Of a stretch of 64,000 bases of DNA, positions 36,601 through 43,393 are shown piece by piece; the stretch's first letter is position 1; each line of letters starts with the position of its first letter. A model generated the notes under the pieces. The model was given only the letters and a program-made list of their open reading frames with translations, was not told where the DNA came from and searched no databases. Both the position numbers and the translations under genes were made by a program. The DNA lies in the NCBI GenBank assembly GCA_037951105.1, contig JBAMJV010003016.1, positions 40,209 through 104,208 on the forward strand, written 5' to 3'. This DNA is from Echinarachnius parma (lineage: Eukaryota > Echinodermata > Echinoidea > Clypeasteroida > Echinarachniidae).

Positions 36601-38561
36601 AAAGATGCGGGAGTTTGATAACAGCATCAACAGTGGCTTCCAGCTGGCCACCCTGGCAGGACCGATCTCTGAAGAGCCGATGATGGGAGTGTGTTTCGCA
36701 ATTGAAAAGTGGGAGATGGAGCTAAATATACTCACGAAAGTTAAGTCAGAAGACAGATCACATAGATCCAATGCGAAAGCAATTAGGGATGATGCTGGAA
36801 GTAGGACTTCATGCAGAACAAATCAGGAAAGGTCTTCTGCAGGGCAACAGTGCAAGGACAATGAGGACTCGAGTAGAACATCATCATCACAAAGTGTGAA
36901 TGTTGCTCCATTGGAACATCAGGTCAACTCAACACAGTCAGAGAACAGTGACTCGGCAAGAACTGCTTCCCAAAGCATCAACATAACTTCATCTGTAGGG
37001 GACGGTTCTACTCCAATCATGTCCCCCTCATTAAGCTCTCCTCCTTTTGGATCACCACTTATTGGGTCACCCTCATTTGGTTCCCCCCTACCACAGAGCC
37101 CTTCAAGAGGGGGGTACCATCAGGCCCCCATGGGGGTGTATGGCCCCCTCTCAGGACAGGTGATCTCAACAGTCAAGGAGGGGTGTCGCATCGCCTTCCA
37201 GACCAAGCCGCAAAGACTGATGGCAGCTATGTACAAGTGTGACATCCAGGCAACGGCTGAGGTCTTAGGTAAGACAGTTTCTGATATATAACTTTGTAGA
37301 CATTTTTAAATGAGTGTTCCATGTAGCCGTTCTGGACAAATATATTCCTGATTAAAAACCAAGTAAATCAAACCAATATACACTATATTGCTTGGATTGT
37401 CTAGTCTTAGTACCGTGTAGAATTGTGACATCAAGGTGATAGATGAGGTTAGGCAACATGTTTTCTGTATCTTTAGATAATGCTTTTCTTGATCAATCTG
37501 TCGTTTTACCCCAATGTGCAAATTTTTTCTGGAATATAATTTATTTGAACTTGAATTTGAACATGATTTATCTTGATGACGTGTTACATTTAAAGCAGGC
37601 AAAGTTTTCAAATGCTCTCTATAAGAACAAAATTAGTGAAACATGTGTCAACTATTTGTTGTCTTTGCTGCTTGTCTTCACTGCAGGTCGTATGTACGGA
37701 GTGGTGTCGAAGCGCAATGGCCGTATCTTGGACGAAGAGATGAGGGAGGGCTCTGATGTCTTTGACATAACGGCTGTCCTACCTGTGGCGGAGAGCTTTG
37801 GATTCGCAGAGGACATTCGAAAGAAAACCAGCGGACTGGCTAGCCCCCAGCTTTTCTTTAGTCATTGGGAGGTGTGTACAATGTACCAATCTTCATGAAT
37901 TAAATATAGAAATCTTGTATTATGGACATGTTATCGTCGGGTGAGAGTGAGAAGGACATTAGACCGATTTTTGGCTGAATTGAGTTCTGCAAACCATCTT
38001 ATCGGTCGGAGCCTTCACTATGCGATGCCAAATTGTTATAAATCATTCAGAAATTTGTTTTCTATAATATCTAGAAACATTCATCAGATATAAAAGAGAG
38101 CTACATTGGGTTTCTAAAATGCTCCCAATCTTGAAACATGATTATCTCCATAGTACAAAAAGTGACTTGGCGCCCTTTTCTTACTCAACTGACAATATGT
38201 TTGAGTACTAAATGAATTATCTTCAAAATAGGTTTTTAAAGTAACGGAGAAGAATTAAAAAAATTGCAGCTTGAGTTTATTGTCCATTATAACTTGTGCA
38301 TTTATTACTAGTACATCACAAGTACAAGTGCCAGTTATCATCGATACATTTTTATTTTTCCCCCTGCCGTAGGTTGTACCAAGTGATCCATACTGGGAGC
38401 CTTCGACGGAAGAGGAGCTACTTCACTTCGGTGAGAAAGCAGACTACGAGAACCAGGCCAAGAAATACATGAACGGCGTGCGCAGGAGAAAAGGGCTGCA
38501 TGTTGAAGAGAAAATAGTAGAACATGCGGAGAAGCAAAGAACTCTCAGTAAAAACAAGTGA
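11454..38561 (+). CDS. EFL1: Elongation factor-like GTPase 1, 18 coding exons, 1236 aa
   Basis: Cytoplasmic translational GTPase of the EF-2 family; with SBDS it evicts eIF6 from late pre-60S subunits. Coding exons: 11454-11544, 11984-12142, 17858-17988, 18486-18680, 19287-19486, 20158-20281, 20672-20751, 22750-22886, 23642-23764, 24446-24545, 25248-25432, 26182-26339, 33637-33775, 34285-34416, 35238-35385, 36034-37268, 37687-37871, 38373-38561. Phases chain without a break (3711 nt with stop). I chose the first in-frame [12 protein letters not shown] leads into the conserved [12 protein letters not shown] start, and a CAG at 11371 suggests a spliced 5' UTR. G-domain motifs: AHVDHGKTT (residues 26-34), DSPGH (93-97), NKID (147-150). 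The C-terminus ([17 protein letters not shown], ending TLSKNK) is the family's. It is about 115 residues longer than human EFL1 as I recall it, through low-complexity inserts in exons 5, 11 and 16. The exon 8 donor (GTATCC) is weak. Confidence 0.95.
12270..12420. repeat. GGCCCGAAGGGCC hairpin plus (TCCG)n repeat
   Basis: AGCTCATCCGGCCCGAAGGGCCCGATGAGCT is a near-perfect hairpin, followed by GGCGTGGCGTCCGTCG and a run of about 12 TCCG/GTCC units to 12363. A similar GTCC run appears at 13368-13416, with more of the same repeat family at 16800-17380. It is a dispersed repeat in EFL1 intron 2. Confidence 0.75.
12640..12830. repeat. AT-rich TTTA low complexity
   Basis: Simple TTTA/TTATT repeat with few other bases, inside intron 2 of EFL1. 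Confidence 0.8.
12937..13345 (+). pseudogene. Decayed duplicate containing EFL1 exon 2 3' end (copy a)
   Basis: 13254-13345 matches the end of exon 2 and the start of intron 2: CTCCTCTACAGCAG corresponds to TTCCTCTACAGCAG, then the downstream intron text TTTGTA..TCA.ATTAATTGAAA. The donor GT has become GA. The upstream text ATTCTCCACTC.TGGGATGGATTGCC (12937) recurs before the second copy at 17508, so a larger unit was duplicated. Confidence 0.75.
13420..13560. repeat. About 146-bp repeat unit with AGGTCA triplet, interrupted
   Basis: First copy of the unit that is tandemly repeated at 16800-17380 (CTCGCGATAT.TCAAGAACC.GTTGACGGATCAA.TTCAAACTTGG and so on). It contains three AGGTCA half-sites at 13526-13544 (spacers of 1 and 0). 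It is cut by the insertion at 13561-16794. Confidence 0.8.
13561..16794. mobile_element. 3.2-kb non-coding TIR element with iterated GTAATTCCGTTAC
   Basis: The ends are TGGGCAATTCC (13561-13571) and its complement GGAATTGCCCA (16784-16794), flanked on both sides by TATA (13557-13560, 16795-16798). The insertion splits a known repeat unit, and the flanks rejoin cleanly. The interior is AT-rich and shows no transposase-like frame. It carries GTAATTCCGTTAC or one-mismatch forms at 13921, 14087, 14100 (inverted, forming a 26-bp palindrome with 14087), 15095, 15296, 16039, 16370, 16391, 16587 and 16768. An internal copy of the right-end sequence sits at 15654-15664. Likely a non-autonomous DNA transposon; family unknown. 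Confidence 0.7.
16800..17380. repeat. Tandem repeat of about 146-bp units (AGGTCA-rich)
   Basis: About four units: 16800-16945, 16946-17098, 17099-17240 and 17241-17375. They become progressively more diverged. Each ends with GTCAAGGTCAC.GGACTCA. The first two keep AGGTCA-A-AGGTCA-AGGTCA (16913-16931, 17064-17082). It lies in EFL1 intron 2. Confidence 0.85.
17508..17710 (+). pseudogene. Decayed duplicate of EFL1 exon 2 3' end (copy b)
   Basis: 17599-17650 reads ATGAAGTCCAATGTTATCTC and onward, matching the last third of exon 2 ([14 protein letters not shown]). Unlike copy a it keeps a GT donor (17651) and the following intron text TTTGTAAATGTCAAATTTATTGA. No acceptor or upstream half of the exon is present, so it should not be spliced in. 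Confidence 0.8.
17989..18485 (+). other. EFL1 intron 3, nothing further seen
   Basis: Ordinary AT-rich intron between exon 3 (donor GTAATT) and exon 4 (acceptor TTTACACAG). No repeats recognised. Confidence 0.7.
19085..19255 (+). pseudogene. Duplicate of EFL1 exon 5 lacking its 3' end
   Basis: It has the same GATCTAG acceptor as the real exon 5, 202 bp downstream. Aligned words are GAGACAAACAAGTCA.CAGAT, AAGATAAA.GAGGAGG and GA.TCGAGTGATGGCTT. It is still open in the EFL1 frame and reads [10 protein letters not shown] then FSPDQ, where the real exon reads [10 protein letters not shown] and FSPDQ. The [14 protein letters not shown] end and the splice donor are missing, so it is a truncated fossil and not a working alternative exon. 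Confidence 0.85.
19287..19486 (+). CDS. EFL1: EFL1 exon 5 with a (GGA)9 poly-glycine tract
   Basis: Exon 5 encodes residues 193-259. A Ser/Thr/Asp-rich linker leads into nine GGA codons (Gly 212-220), then the conserved [16 protein letters not shown] and [10 protein letters not shown] block. The pure codon run is a trinucleotide microsatellite in coding sequence and is expected to vary in length between individuals. It lies in the species-variable linker after the G-domain, where length change should be tolerated. Confidence 0.9.
19697..19728 (+). pseudogene. Fragment of EFL1 exon 5 3' end with donor
   Basis: AGTGTCAATGATGGATGG then GGTTTCAG|GTAGTG, against the real AGTGCCTATGATGGTTGG then GGTTTCAG|GTAATT at 19461-19492. 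This is the very part missing from the upstream fossil at 19085, but it lies downstream of the real exon, so it belongs to a separate duplication event or to the other edge of the same one. Confidence 0.75.
19815..19906. repeat. 92-bp foldback with 42-bp arms
   Basis: Left arm 19815-19855 (ATACTTCAATATATCTTCTC and onward) and right arm 19865-19906 are near-perfect reverse complements with a loop of about 9 bases, in EFL1 intron 5. Confidence 0.85.
20282..20671 (+). other. EFL1 intron 6 with a C17-18 run
   Basis: A homopolymer C run at about 20490-20508 is the only notable feature. Exon-intron borders are CAG|GTATTA and GCACAG|GCT. Confidence 0.7.
21001..21100. repeat. Polypyrimidine tract
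   Basis: About 100 bases of almost pure C/T in EFL1 intron 7. Low complexity. Confidence 0.8.
21112..21410 (-). repeat. Two inverted copies of the 195-bp intron-12 repeat
   Basis: The words ACAGAAAGCTTGTAACTTTC, CTTCCTGCC, ACACCTGCATCATGTACATT and TTCACATTCC at 21122-21200, and again at 21312-21385, are the reverse complement of the repeat at 26850-27370. Confidence 0.85.
21522..22051. mobile_element. 530-bp palindromic Tc1/mariner-type MITE
   Basis: Flanked by TA on both sides. The ends begin CAGGGTGGCCCAGAAATAAC and the complement closes at 22051. The inverted arms extend, with mismatches, almost to the centre near 21790, giving a giant hairpin. The TA target and CAGGGTG.CCCA ends are typical of Tc1/mariner-derived MITEs. 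No coding frame. Confidence 0.85.
22200..22749 (+). other. EFL1 intron 7, 3' part
   Basis: Two similar fragments (GAGACTGATCCTGAAAATAC, TCCAGCTGGG.TCTATG.GAATG at 22530-22575 and CAGGACTGGTCCCGAAAAAT, GAGCTGGGGTCTATGGAGAATG at 22616-22662) form a short tandem duplication. Nothing else recognised. Confidence 0.5.
22989..23092. repeat. About 104-bp foldback
   Basis: The outer arms GCACGGGCATAG and CTACGCCCGTGC and the inner arms ATTCAACTGGGGGGATG and CATCCCCCCAGTTGAAT pair across a loop near 23040. Located in EFL1 intron 8. Confidence 0.8.
23839..23950 (+). pseudogene. Duplicate of EFL1 exon 9 (copy a)
   Basis: It matches exon 9 from [20 protein letters not shown] through to the donor (TCAAATCAG|GTATT). 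It reads [20 protein letters not shown] and continues [15 protein letters not shown], all open. A one-base insertion near its start (AAGGTTG for AAGCTG) puts the only nearby AG acceptor out of frame. Inclusion after exon 9 would therefore frameshift. Confidence 0.85.
24025..24137 (+). pseudogene. Duplicate of EFL1 exon 9 (copy b)
   Basis: A second downstream copy, closer to copy a than to the true exon (both share CAGCGGTGGACAGCAATTTG and CTCCCTGCCGAATCACATCA). It has an in-frame break (GAGAGAATATAGC) and an altered 3' end (AAGTTAGGTAGG). Together with 23642-23764 this is a tandem triplication at about 190-bp spacing. Confidence 0.85.
24718..25133. mobile_element. 416-bp TIR element, GC-rich core
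   Basis: The ends TCCTGAGAAGGACTGTTGG and TATTCTTTCTAGGATAGT are matched in reverse complement at 25090-25133. Internal partial copies of the end sequence (AGTCCT.GAAAGGACTGTTGG) lie near 24770-24830. The core is GC-rich against an AT-rich intron (EFL1 intron 10). No protein. Non-autonomous DNA transposon. Confidence 0.8.
25680..25880 (+). pseudogene. Probable decayed duplicate of EFL1 exon 11
   Basis: Purine-rich text resembles exon 11 in order: GTAAAGGAAGAAAC..TGGAG, GAAAAGA.GGA, AAGGAGAC.ACTC, ATGGTC.TTT, then TGTACCATC.T as after the real donor. Low-complexity purine text can align by chance, so this is less certain than the other fossils. Confidence 0.45.
26845..27850. repeat. Tandem repeat of about 195 bp, 3 good copies plus 1 decayed
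   Basis: The unit carries GTGAAATCTACAATGTTGGA, GGAGGAATGTGAAATGTACA, TGATGCAGGTGTCCCTTGTT, GGCAGGAAGGAAAGTTACA, AGCTTTCTGTAAACAAGTAG. Copies begin near 26850, 27053 and 27241; a weak fourth lies at 27745-27850. Inverted relatives are in intron 7. Located in EFL1 intron 12. Confidence 0.85.
28142..28191 (+). pseudogene. Duplicate of EFL1 exon 13, 5' half
   Basis: ATGCAAGAGAACGGCGGACA and ACTTTTATCCAATTCAGAGT match the true exon 13 (33637 on: ATGCAAGAAAATGGCGGACA, ACTTTCAGCCAACTCCGAGT). The copy stops abruptly at a TA where a mariner-type element has inserted; its remainder is at 33501-33541. Confidence 0.85.
28192..33500. mobile_element. Tc1/mariner-type TIR element, enlarged by a nested insertion
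   Basis: The terminal inverted repeats 28192-28219 and 33473-33500 match at 26 of 28 positions. They begin CAGTGTA.CCAA and end ATTATTTGGACACC, and TA flanks both sides. ATTTGGACACC-type ends with a TA target are characteristic of Tc1/mariner elements. Removing 28243-33309 would leave a MITE of about 240 bp. No transposase frame is present anywhere inside. Confidence 0.85.
28243..33309. mobile_element. 5.07-kb TTAA-flanked non-coding element with iterated bipartite motif
   Basis: It is flanked by TTAA (28239-28242 and 33310-33313). Its ends are CCCTATCTGTGTCA and the complement of CCCTCCCAGTGTCA, 10 of 14 matching. TTAA targets with CCC ends are a piggyBac hallmark, but there is no transposase. 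The motif GTAACGTCCGAAAC lies at 29149 (-), 29359, 29533 (one mismatch), 29551, 29726 (-), 30101 (-), 31344 and 31729. Most have a GTTAAC 5-18 bases away on the GTAAC side. The right end carries two GGGCCGATT.AATCGGCCC-type palindromes (33237-33295). The right-hand 1 kb is GC-richer. The boundary call is less certain than that of the outer mariner ends. Confidence 0.55.
33501..33541 (+). pseudogene. Duplicate of EFL1 exon 13, 3' part
   Basis: TACATGGCAGTGTTGACTGT then CTTTATCTGCTTATGGG aligns with the real exon's TACATAGTGGAGTTCACAGT and CTATATCTACTGATGGG. It continues the fossil begun at 28142 across the mariner insertion with TA shared at the join. It is 96 bp upstream of the working exon 13. 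Confidence 0.75.
33776..34284 (+). other. EFL1 intron 13, nothing further seen
   Basis: AT-rich. A loosely repeated phrase (AAGTCAA.CAGCCAAAAGG, CTTCCTTGCATAAA) occurs near 33820 and 33960. No exon copies recognised. Confidence 0.5.
34417..35093 (+). other. EFL1 intron 14, nothing recognised
   Basis: No repeat family, foldback or exon copy recognised in this stretch. Confidence 0.5.
35094..35145 (+). pseudogene. Duplicate of EFL1 exon 15 acceptor and 5' edge
   Basis: CCTTGAAATTATTTCCTTTA, TTAGCTGACATGCAGGTGCT, GATGAAA closely matches the real acceptor region at 35215-35260 (CTTTGAAATTGTCTCCGTTA, TTAGCCGACATGCAAGCGCT, GATGAAA). It is a decoy acceptor 120 bp upstream. Only the first 24 or so exon bases are preserved. 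Confidence 0.8.
35465..35606. repeat. Minisatellite GTTATATCAGTTATCAC
   Basis: Eight or nine 13-17-bp units of GTTATATCAGT(TATCA) in tandem in EFL1 intron 15. Confidence 0.85.
36034..37268 (+). CDS. EFL1: EFL1 exon 16 (1235 bp) with Ser-rich insertion
   Basis: One large exon encodes the EF-2-like domain IV region ([57 protein letters not shown]) and the start of domain V ([34 protein letters not shown]). Between them, about residues 935-1070, is a polar, Ser/Asn/Gln-rich stretch. It ends in repeated [25 protein letters not shown] motifs. Human EFL1 has a shorter acidic insert at this site, from memory. Several SP dipeptides could be proline-directed phosphorylation sites; that is inference. 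Confidence 0.9.
37269..38372 (+). other. EFL1 introns 16 and 17 (with exon 17 between), no repeats recognised
   Basis: Exon 17 (37687-37871) encodes [18 protein letters not shown] and then [20 protein letters not shown], both conserved. The surrounding introns show no mobile element or exon copy that I can recognise. Confidence 0.6.
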
Positions 38562-38622
38562 ATGGGATAGAACTGGACAGAAAATAGGAAAGGGGTTAAA
38601 CTATTAGATAGATTTGTCTCAA

Positions 38623-39037
38623 TTTCAATTCTCGCTATCTTAAATAGGTCCGAAAATCTCGAAATTCGCGAGACGAGACTTTTTTCCACTTTGCGGGTCG
38701 TCACTCCCACTTCCGGTTCCGTCACGGCTCGCGTGCGCATCATTCGCACACGCTCGAAATGGATGCAATCAGCGTAACTCACACAAAATATAATGCATTA
38801 ATTAAAAGCTTTCGACCACACGTCTCAAATGCGTTTGTATGCAGTGCATGTATACAGATCCCGGGCCGGTTACGGGAAAAATAAACGCCTCCCGCGCGCC
38901 ACACACATGCACACGACGCGTCCACGCAGTAGTCAGGAAGTTGGTATGACTAAAAGCTATCCCACAATTCCATGCGTGTTTTTGGGATTTCGATCGGATT
39001 TCGAGATAATCGCTATTTGGGGTAGCGAGAATTGAAA
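38623..39037. mobile_element. 415-bp TIR element just downstream of the EFL1 stop
   Basis: TTTCAATTCTCGCTA (38623) is matched by TAGCGAGAATTGAAA (39023-39037), with further inner pairing (ATCTCGAAAT against ATTTCGAGAT). The core is GC-rich with ACTTCCGG text. It separates the real last exon from the array of exon-18 fossils and probably lies in the 3' UTR or just beyond it. Confidence 0.75.
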
Positions 39038-39039
39038 GC

Positions 39040-39720
39040 TGACTACAAACACAAGCCAAGAATACACATGAACAGTGTGCAGAGGAGAAAAGGGCTGCCT
39101 GCTGAATAGAACACTGTGGAACACACAGAGAATCAACGAATCCTCAGTAAAAACAAGTGAATGGGATAGAATTTGACAGAAAATGGAAGGGGTTCACTTT
39201 GAGAAAGATTATGAAAATCAAACCAAAAAAATTAATGAACTCGGTTCAGGGGAGCAAGGGGCTGAATATTGGAGAGAAACGGTCAAACAGGCAGAGAAAC
39301 AATAGACTCTCGGTAAAAACAAGTGAGAGGGACTGATGAGAGATGAATGGTAGTATTACAATTTGTCCTACTTTCAAGCAAACTCGAGCCAAGAAAGTAC
39401 TTGAACAGGGGAGGATGTGACTGCATGTTGAAGAGAAGATAGTAGAACATGCAGGGAAACAACTCACCTTCAGTAAAAAATAAAATAAGTGAATGGGACT
39501 GAATTGGACAGAAATAGGGGTTCACTTTGAGACAGGATAAAAAAAACTAAGAAATACATGAGCTAAGAGTGGAGCAGGAGGGAAGGGCTGCATGTTGAAG
39601 AGAAAATATTTGAACATGTTGTAGAGAAGATAGTAGAACATGCAGACAAACAACTCGCCTTCAGTAAAAAAATAAATAAGTGAATGGGACTGAATTAGAC
39701 AGAAATAGGTTTCCTGGTTA
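39040..39720 (+). pseudogene. Tandem array of four decayed EFL1 last-exon copies
   Basis: Copies begin near 39047, 39205, 39375 and 39540, about 160 bp apart. Each aligns with the end of exon 18 and its 3' flank: GGAGAAAAGGGCTGCATGTT, GAAGAGAAAATAGTAGAACA, CAGTAAAAACAAGTGAATGG, GACAGAAA, GGGGTTCACTTTGAGA. All have stops or indels; copy 4 carries a small internal repeat. None is attached to an upstream exon. Confidence 0.85.
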
Positions 39721-40266
39721 AAAAAGCGAAAATATGCGTCAGCTTTTACAACAAATTACTGTATGAGGTTTATGACCGTTCATTAACGCTCTTGAGCTGA
39801 ATGATAGATATCGTCATACTAAAGGGGCATTTGAAAAAATCTAACCCTATTTTATTCTTCTCTTACCATAAGCTATTAAACAACACGGTAGAAGAGAAAC
39901 GAGGAAGCTCCAAGTAATTTTCGTGGAGTTAGACACTTTACAGGCCTCAAATTAAAGGTTAACCATGAAAACAATCTAAGACGTGCCGAGTAGAAACACA
40001 CTTCATGTGGAGGAGAAACTTGTATGTTGTGTCTACCGAAATTGCTATCCTTTGGGTAGATATGTGTATAAAGGGACAAGGAAGAAACAAAACCAGAGTC
40101 ATTTTAGTTGGGACATTGGAGATAAAGCATTCAGATAAAGCAGAATTACAATGTCAAGCAAAGTAATACATGGCTTGACTTGTATACCCATTCACAGCTG
40201 GAGCCTGGTATACGATGTATCAAGCTTATTGACATTAAAATATCCAGTGTGAATGGGTTAAGAATT

Positions 40267-40822
40267 GGGATAGTTGAGTTCTGGTATAAAAGAGAGTACA
40301 GTTTTGGTCAAACTGAATTTTAGTAAGCAAAACCTGCACCATTACATTACAAACTAATAGTTATAACTCCATCATGCTAAAAAGGCATACAACATTACAA
40401 ATGACTATATAGTAAAAAGCCTGTTATCGTTCAAAAAGAGCCGTAAAAACTCAAGAGGGCGCTCTCTAAACGCTCATCGGTTTTAACCGTTTTAAATAAA
40501 ATATTGTGCATGTGATGTTTTGTTGAAATAGTGATTAGATAGAGAGATAATCAACAACTATCTAAAAAGCAATTTTATACATTTTTGAAAAGCATTCCAA
40601 AAAAAATTTACGGCTGGTTCAAAATTGTTGAATATTATTGTGGGGCCCCACATTTATTACAAATGGCAATGTTTATGGATATTTCAGCCATTTCTGAACC
40701 GATTTTGATCAAATAAAGTATATTCTGTCATTAAAATTGTATGCTCTTTCGAATTTGACACTCAGTTTTTCATTATCTCACAAAAAAATTATTTTGTGTA
40801 GCGCCCTCTATACCAAAACTTA
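40267..40822 (+). mobile_element. TTAA MITE family, copy 1 (diverged)
   Basis: It starts GGGATAGTTGAGTTCTGGTA and ends CTATACCAAAACTTAAG. Shared internal words with the other copies: TACAGTTTT.GT.AAACTGAA, ACCATTACATTACAAACTAA, GAGGGCGCTCTCTAAAC, ACGGCTGGTTCAAAATT, GATTTTGATCAAA. It is the most diverged of four copies; no clean TTAA is visible at the right end. Confidence 0.75.
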
Positions 40823-40995
40823 AGGCAATCCATGCAAATGTTAAGCTACCGTATGCTTGGTATTTCTTCCCCATATAATTATGTTTCTCTATTCAGGATA
40901 TTTTGCTTTGTTTGTCAGGCACGCTAAATACTGAAATAACCACCCTTCCATTATAGAGCACAGAAGTAATGAAAAACTTGTTTGCTATAACATAT

Positions 40996-41291
40996 TAATG
41001 GTTCTTATCAACTTGTCCTTTGATTTGGGGTTTTGACATTGGGTAGGAGCTGTAATTGCCTCCTCAGCAATTACTAGGTCACACATGTCTGACTTGACTG
41101 ACATTGTTTAGAACCATTACCAATGGCAGTGATATTTGTGATATCTTATGTTTGTTTGTAGTAATGGTTCCTAACAGCCAATGCCCTTGGATTTGGGCTT
41201 TCAAAAGTGGGTTGGAGCTGGTCCCAATTGCCTTCTCAGCAATCAGAAGGTCACACATTTATGGCTTGCCTGACATTGTTTAGAACCATTA
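40996..41291. repeat. Two tandem small TIR units (TAATGGTTC..GAACCATTA)
   Basis: Units 40996-41119 and 41162-41291 each start TAATGGTTC and end GAACCATTA and share internal text (AATTGCCT.CTCAGCAAT, GGTCACACAT, CTGACATTGTTTAGAACC). These are two copies of a MITE of about 125 bp. Confidence 0.75.
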
Positions 41292-41373
41292 CTCATGACA
41301 ATATATGTCATATGAATAGCTGTGGCACCACACTTTGGTACTCGTTACACATTCATGGTGGTATCCTTCCTCC

Positions 41374-41490
41374 AATGGCGTAGCATGGTCGGACTGATTT
41401 AGGGGGGGGGGCACACATTATGTATTTCTTTGCTTTTTCAAATTATTGGGGGGCACGTGTCCCCCCCCCCCCCCCCCCCCCATGCAATTT
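41374..41490. repeat. Poly-G/C dispersed repeat, copy 2
   Basis: AATGGCGTAGCATGGTCGGA then CTGATT, a G run and GGCACAC. It closes with GGGGGGCACGTGTCCCC and a C run of about 20. Same family as 5788 and 45232. Confidence 0.7.
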
Positions 41491-41590
41491 TTAAATTTAA
41501 TTTAAACTCATATATCTACACTGCAATTTGTATTGATTGAAAAGGTTGCTATTTGTGTATGCGAGCACTGGTTTATTTATATATTCAAAT

Positions 41591-41761
41591 ACAGTATAAC
41601 GTGTGTACGGTAACCACCTCGGGGAAACAAGAAAAGTGGCCACTGTAGATAGGTGACCTCTATAGACAGTTCCTTATTGCTTTTCTCTCAGGGGAACACT
41701 TTTGGTGGCTGCTATTGGCAAGTTTGCTTTAGACAGGTGGCCACCAAGACAGGTTTGACTG
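41591..41761. mobile_element. 170-bp MITE with TA-flanked CAGT ends
   Basis: TACAGTATAACGTGTGTACG..AACCACC at the left is matched by GGTGGCCACC.AGACAGGTTT, GACTGTA at the right. Imperfect, but typical of small Tc1-type MITEs. Confidence 0.55.
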
Positions 41762-42083
41762 TACATGCAAAGTCAAAATTATAAACACACATTTTAAAAT
41801 TATTTATAGAAGATGTAGGCAGCTCAGAAGTCAAAACTGGGTTATATAACTGGGTTATTTCATAGAGAATTTCAACAACAAAGTATTGGAAATTATACTT
41901 GCAAATACAATTTGAAAGAACTGCTCACATTGTGTGAGAATAAATTATATATTCACATTGATTTTAAATGTTCTGTTGTGTATTTCTTTCACAGTGAAGT
42001 TATTGTCTTTGCATACTTGAGAAAGCTTCATTTTATATGTGTTTGTGCTGTGTGTTTGTAGACGGTAGCATACATGTTCTTAA

Positions 42084-42456
42084 AGGGATCTAGTAAATTT
42101 GTTGACATGTGCAAAGGGTGATAAATGGTTGATTCAATGTATATTGTTTTGATCCAATATTTCCACTGAGTAATGTGTGAAAATCATGTTAAATGGATGT
42201 TATATGGCCGAGTAGTGAGCGAAAATGCCGAGTGATATTCACTAACTCATTTCACTGACTTTGTACACGGTTTACACTATCCAGTGGATAGTTTAACATC
42301 CGGACACTTCAATCGTAAATATCTTTTTAATGAAAGGGACATTTAAATCAAACCTGTAACCTGTCCCATGCTCCTAATTTTAATACAACGAGGTATGAGA
42401 GAACCGCTAGAGTTCCAAGTAAGTTTTGAGGATTTGGACAATATTACTAGATCCCT
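42084..42456. mobile_element. 373-bp TTAA-flanked MITE, separate family
   Basis: TTAA (42080-42083) then AGGGATCTAGTAA; the right end reads TTACTAGATCCCT then TTAA (42457-42460). The interior is unrelated to the 40.3-kb family, though the first bases AGGGAT are shared. Confidence 0.8.
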
Positions 42457-42459
42457 TTA

Positions 42460-43145
42460 ATTTCATTAAAAATAACCTTTCATCCAACATTGTACAGTAT
42501 TGGATGAGTATTGTATTGCATGGAAAACAAACTCTGTTACACACATAATTTCTATTTCATATAATTTTATTAGATAAAATATATTCTGATATTCAAGCAG
42601 TAGTAAGGTTTGTAAGGTTCGGCATCGCGATACTCTAAACTCGTCTTTGGACTAAATTTTGTAATGACCAGTTGCTGTCCTGACATGATCCCTGTCTGGA
42701 CAGGATGAAGTAAAATTATGTATTGAAGCAGAAACATTCATGACGACCTGACTCATTGAACACATCATTGCCTTTGCTACTTCGCTTTAGACATCAAAGT
42801 TTCTTTTTAATATTCATTGTGTATTGCAAATAAGTTTCATTCACAATTTGTTTTTCTTTTTTCAAATTCCTTTTTTTTGGGGCCAGGTGGGTTCCTTTTT
42901 TCTGTTTTGCTCGGTTGGCAACTCTGCTGATACCATGTTCTTGGAAATGATGTACTTCAAATGGGTCCAGAGATGTCTAGATTGTGATTTCCTGTATTTT
43001 GGCCTGTGTGGGAGGTGTTCATCCACGCACTCGAGTCTCCAGACTATCCTTTACTTCATTGTGTGTCGTGGATGTTGATTCATCTGCATGGCACAGATCT
43101 TCAAAATGGTGGTCCCCTGGAAGTTGAACGGTGTTGATAGGACAT
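42460..43145 (-). other. Possible 3' UTR of the minus-strand MGCVKSKF gene
   Basis: A 3' untranslated exon of the left paralog begins at 43146 (minus, after CTGCAG) and matches the corresponding exon of the right paralog through CTTTGGACCCATTT-like text near 42970. A minus-strand AATAAA at 42571-42566 is a candidate poly(A) signal. The end of the transcript is not determinable. Confidence 0.4.
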
Positions 43146-43393
43146 CCTGCAGAAGTATCAAAGAAAATAAACACAGGGTCATCTATTGTATAACAAAACT
43201 ATTAACAATGTTCATCTTTGATTGGTTTACACTAAATGTTAGCTATCAAAAGTTTGACCTTTTAGATTTACGTGTTTAGAGTGAGAAAAATAATGTTCAG
43301 GGGGAAAATGTCTGATTAATTGGTTAAACCAACATTGAACTGTTGATTACCTTGTACCAGCACTGGCGCTGCTTCGAGGCTTTGGGGCATAGT

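Noticed and set aside
36034-36771. Antisense open frames opposite EFL1 exon 16
   Set aside because: Shadows of the strongly biased coding sequence on the other strand.
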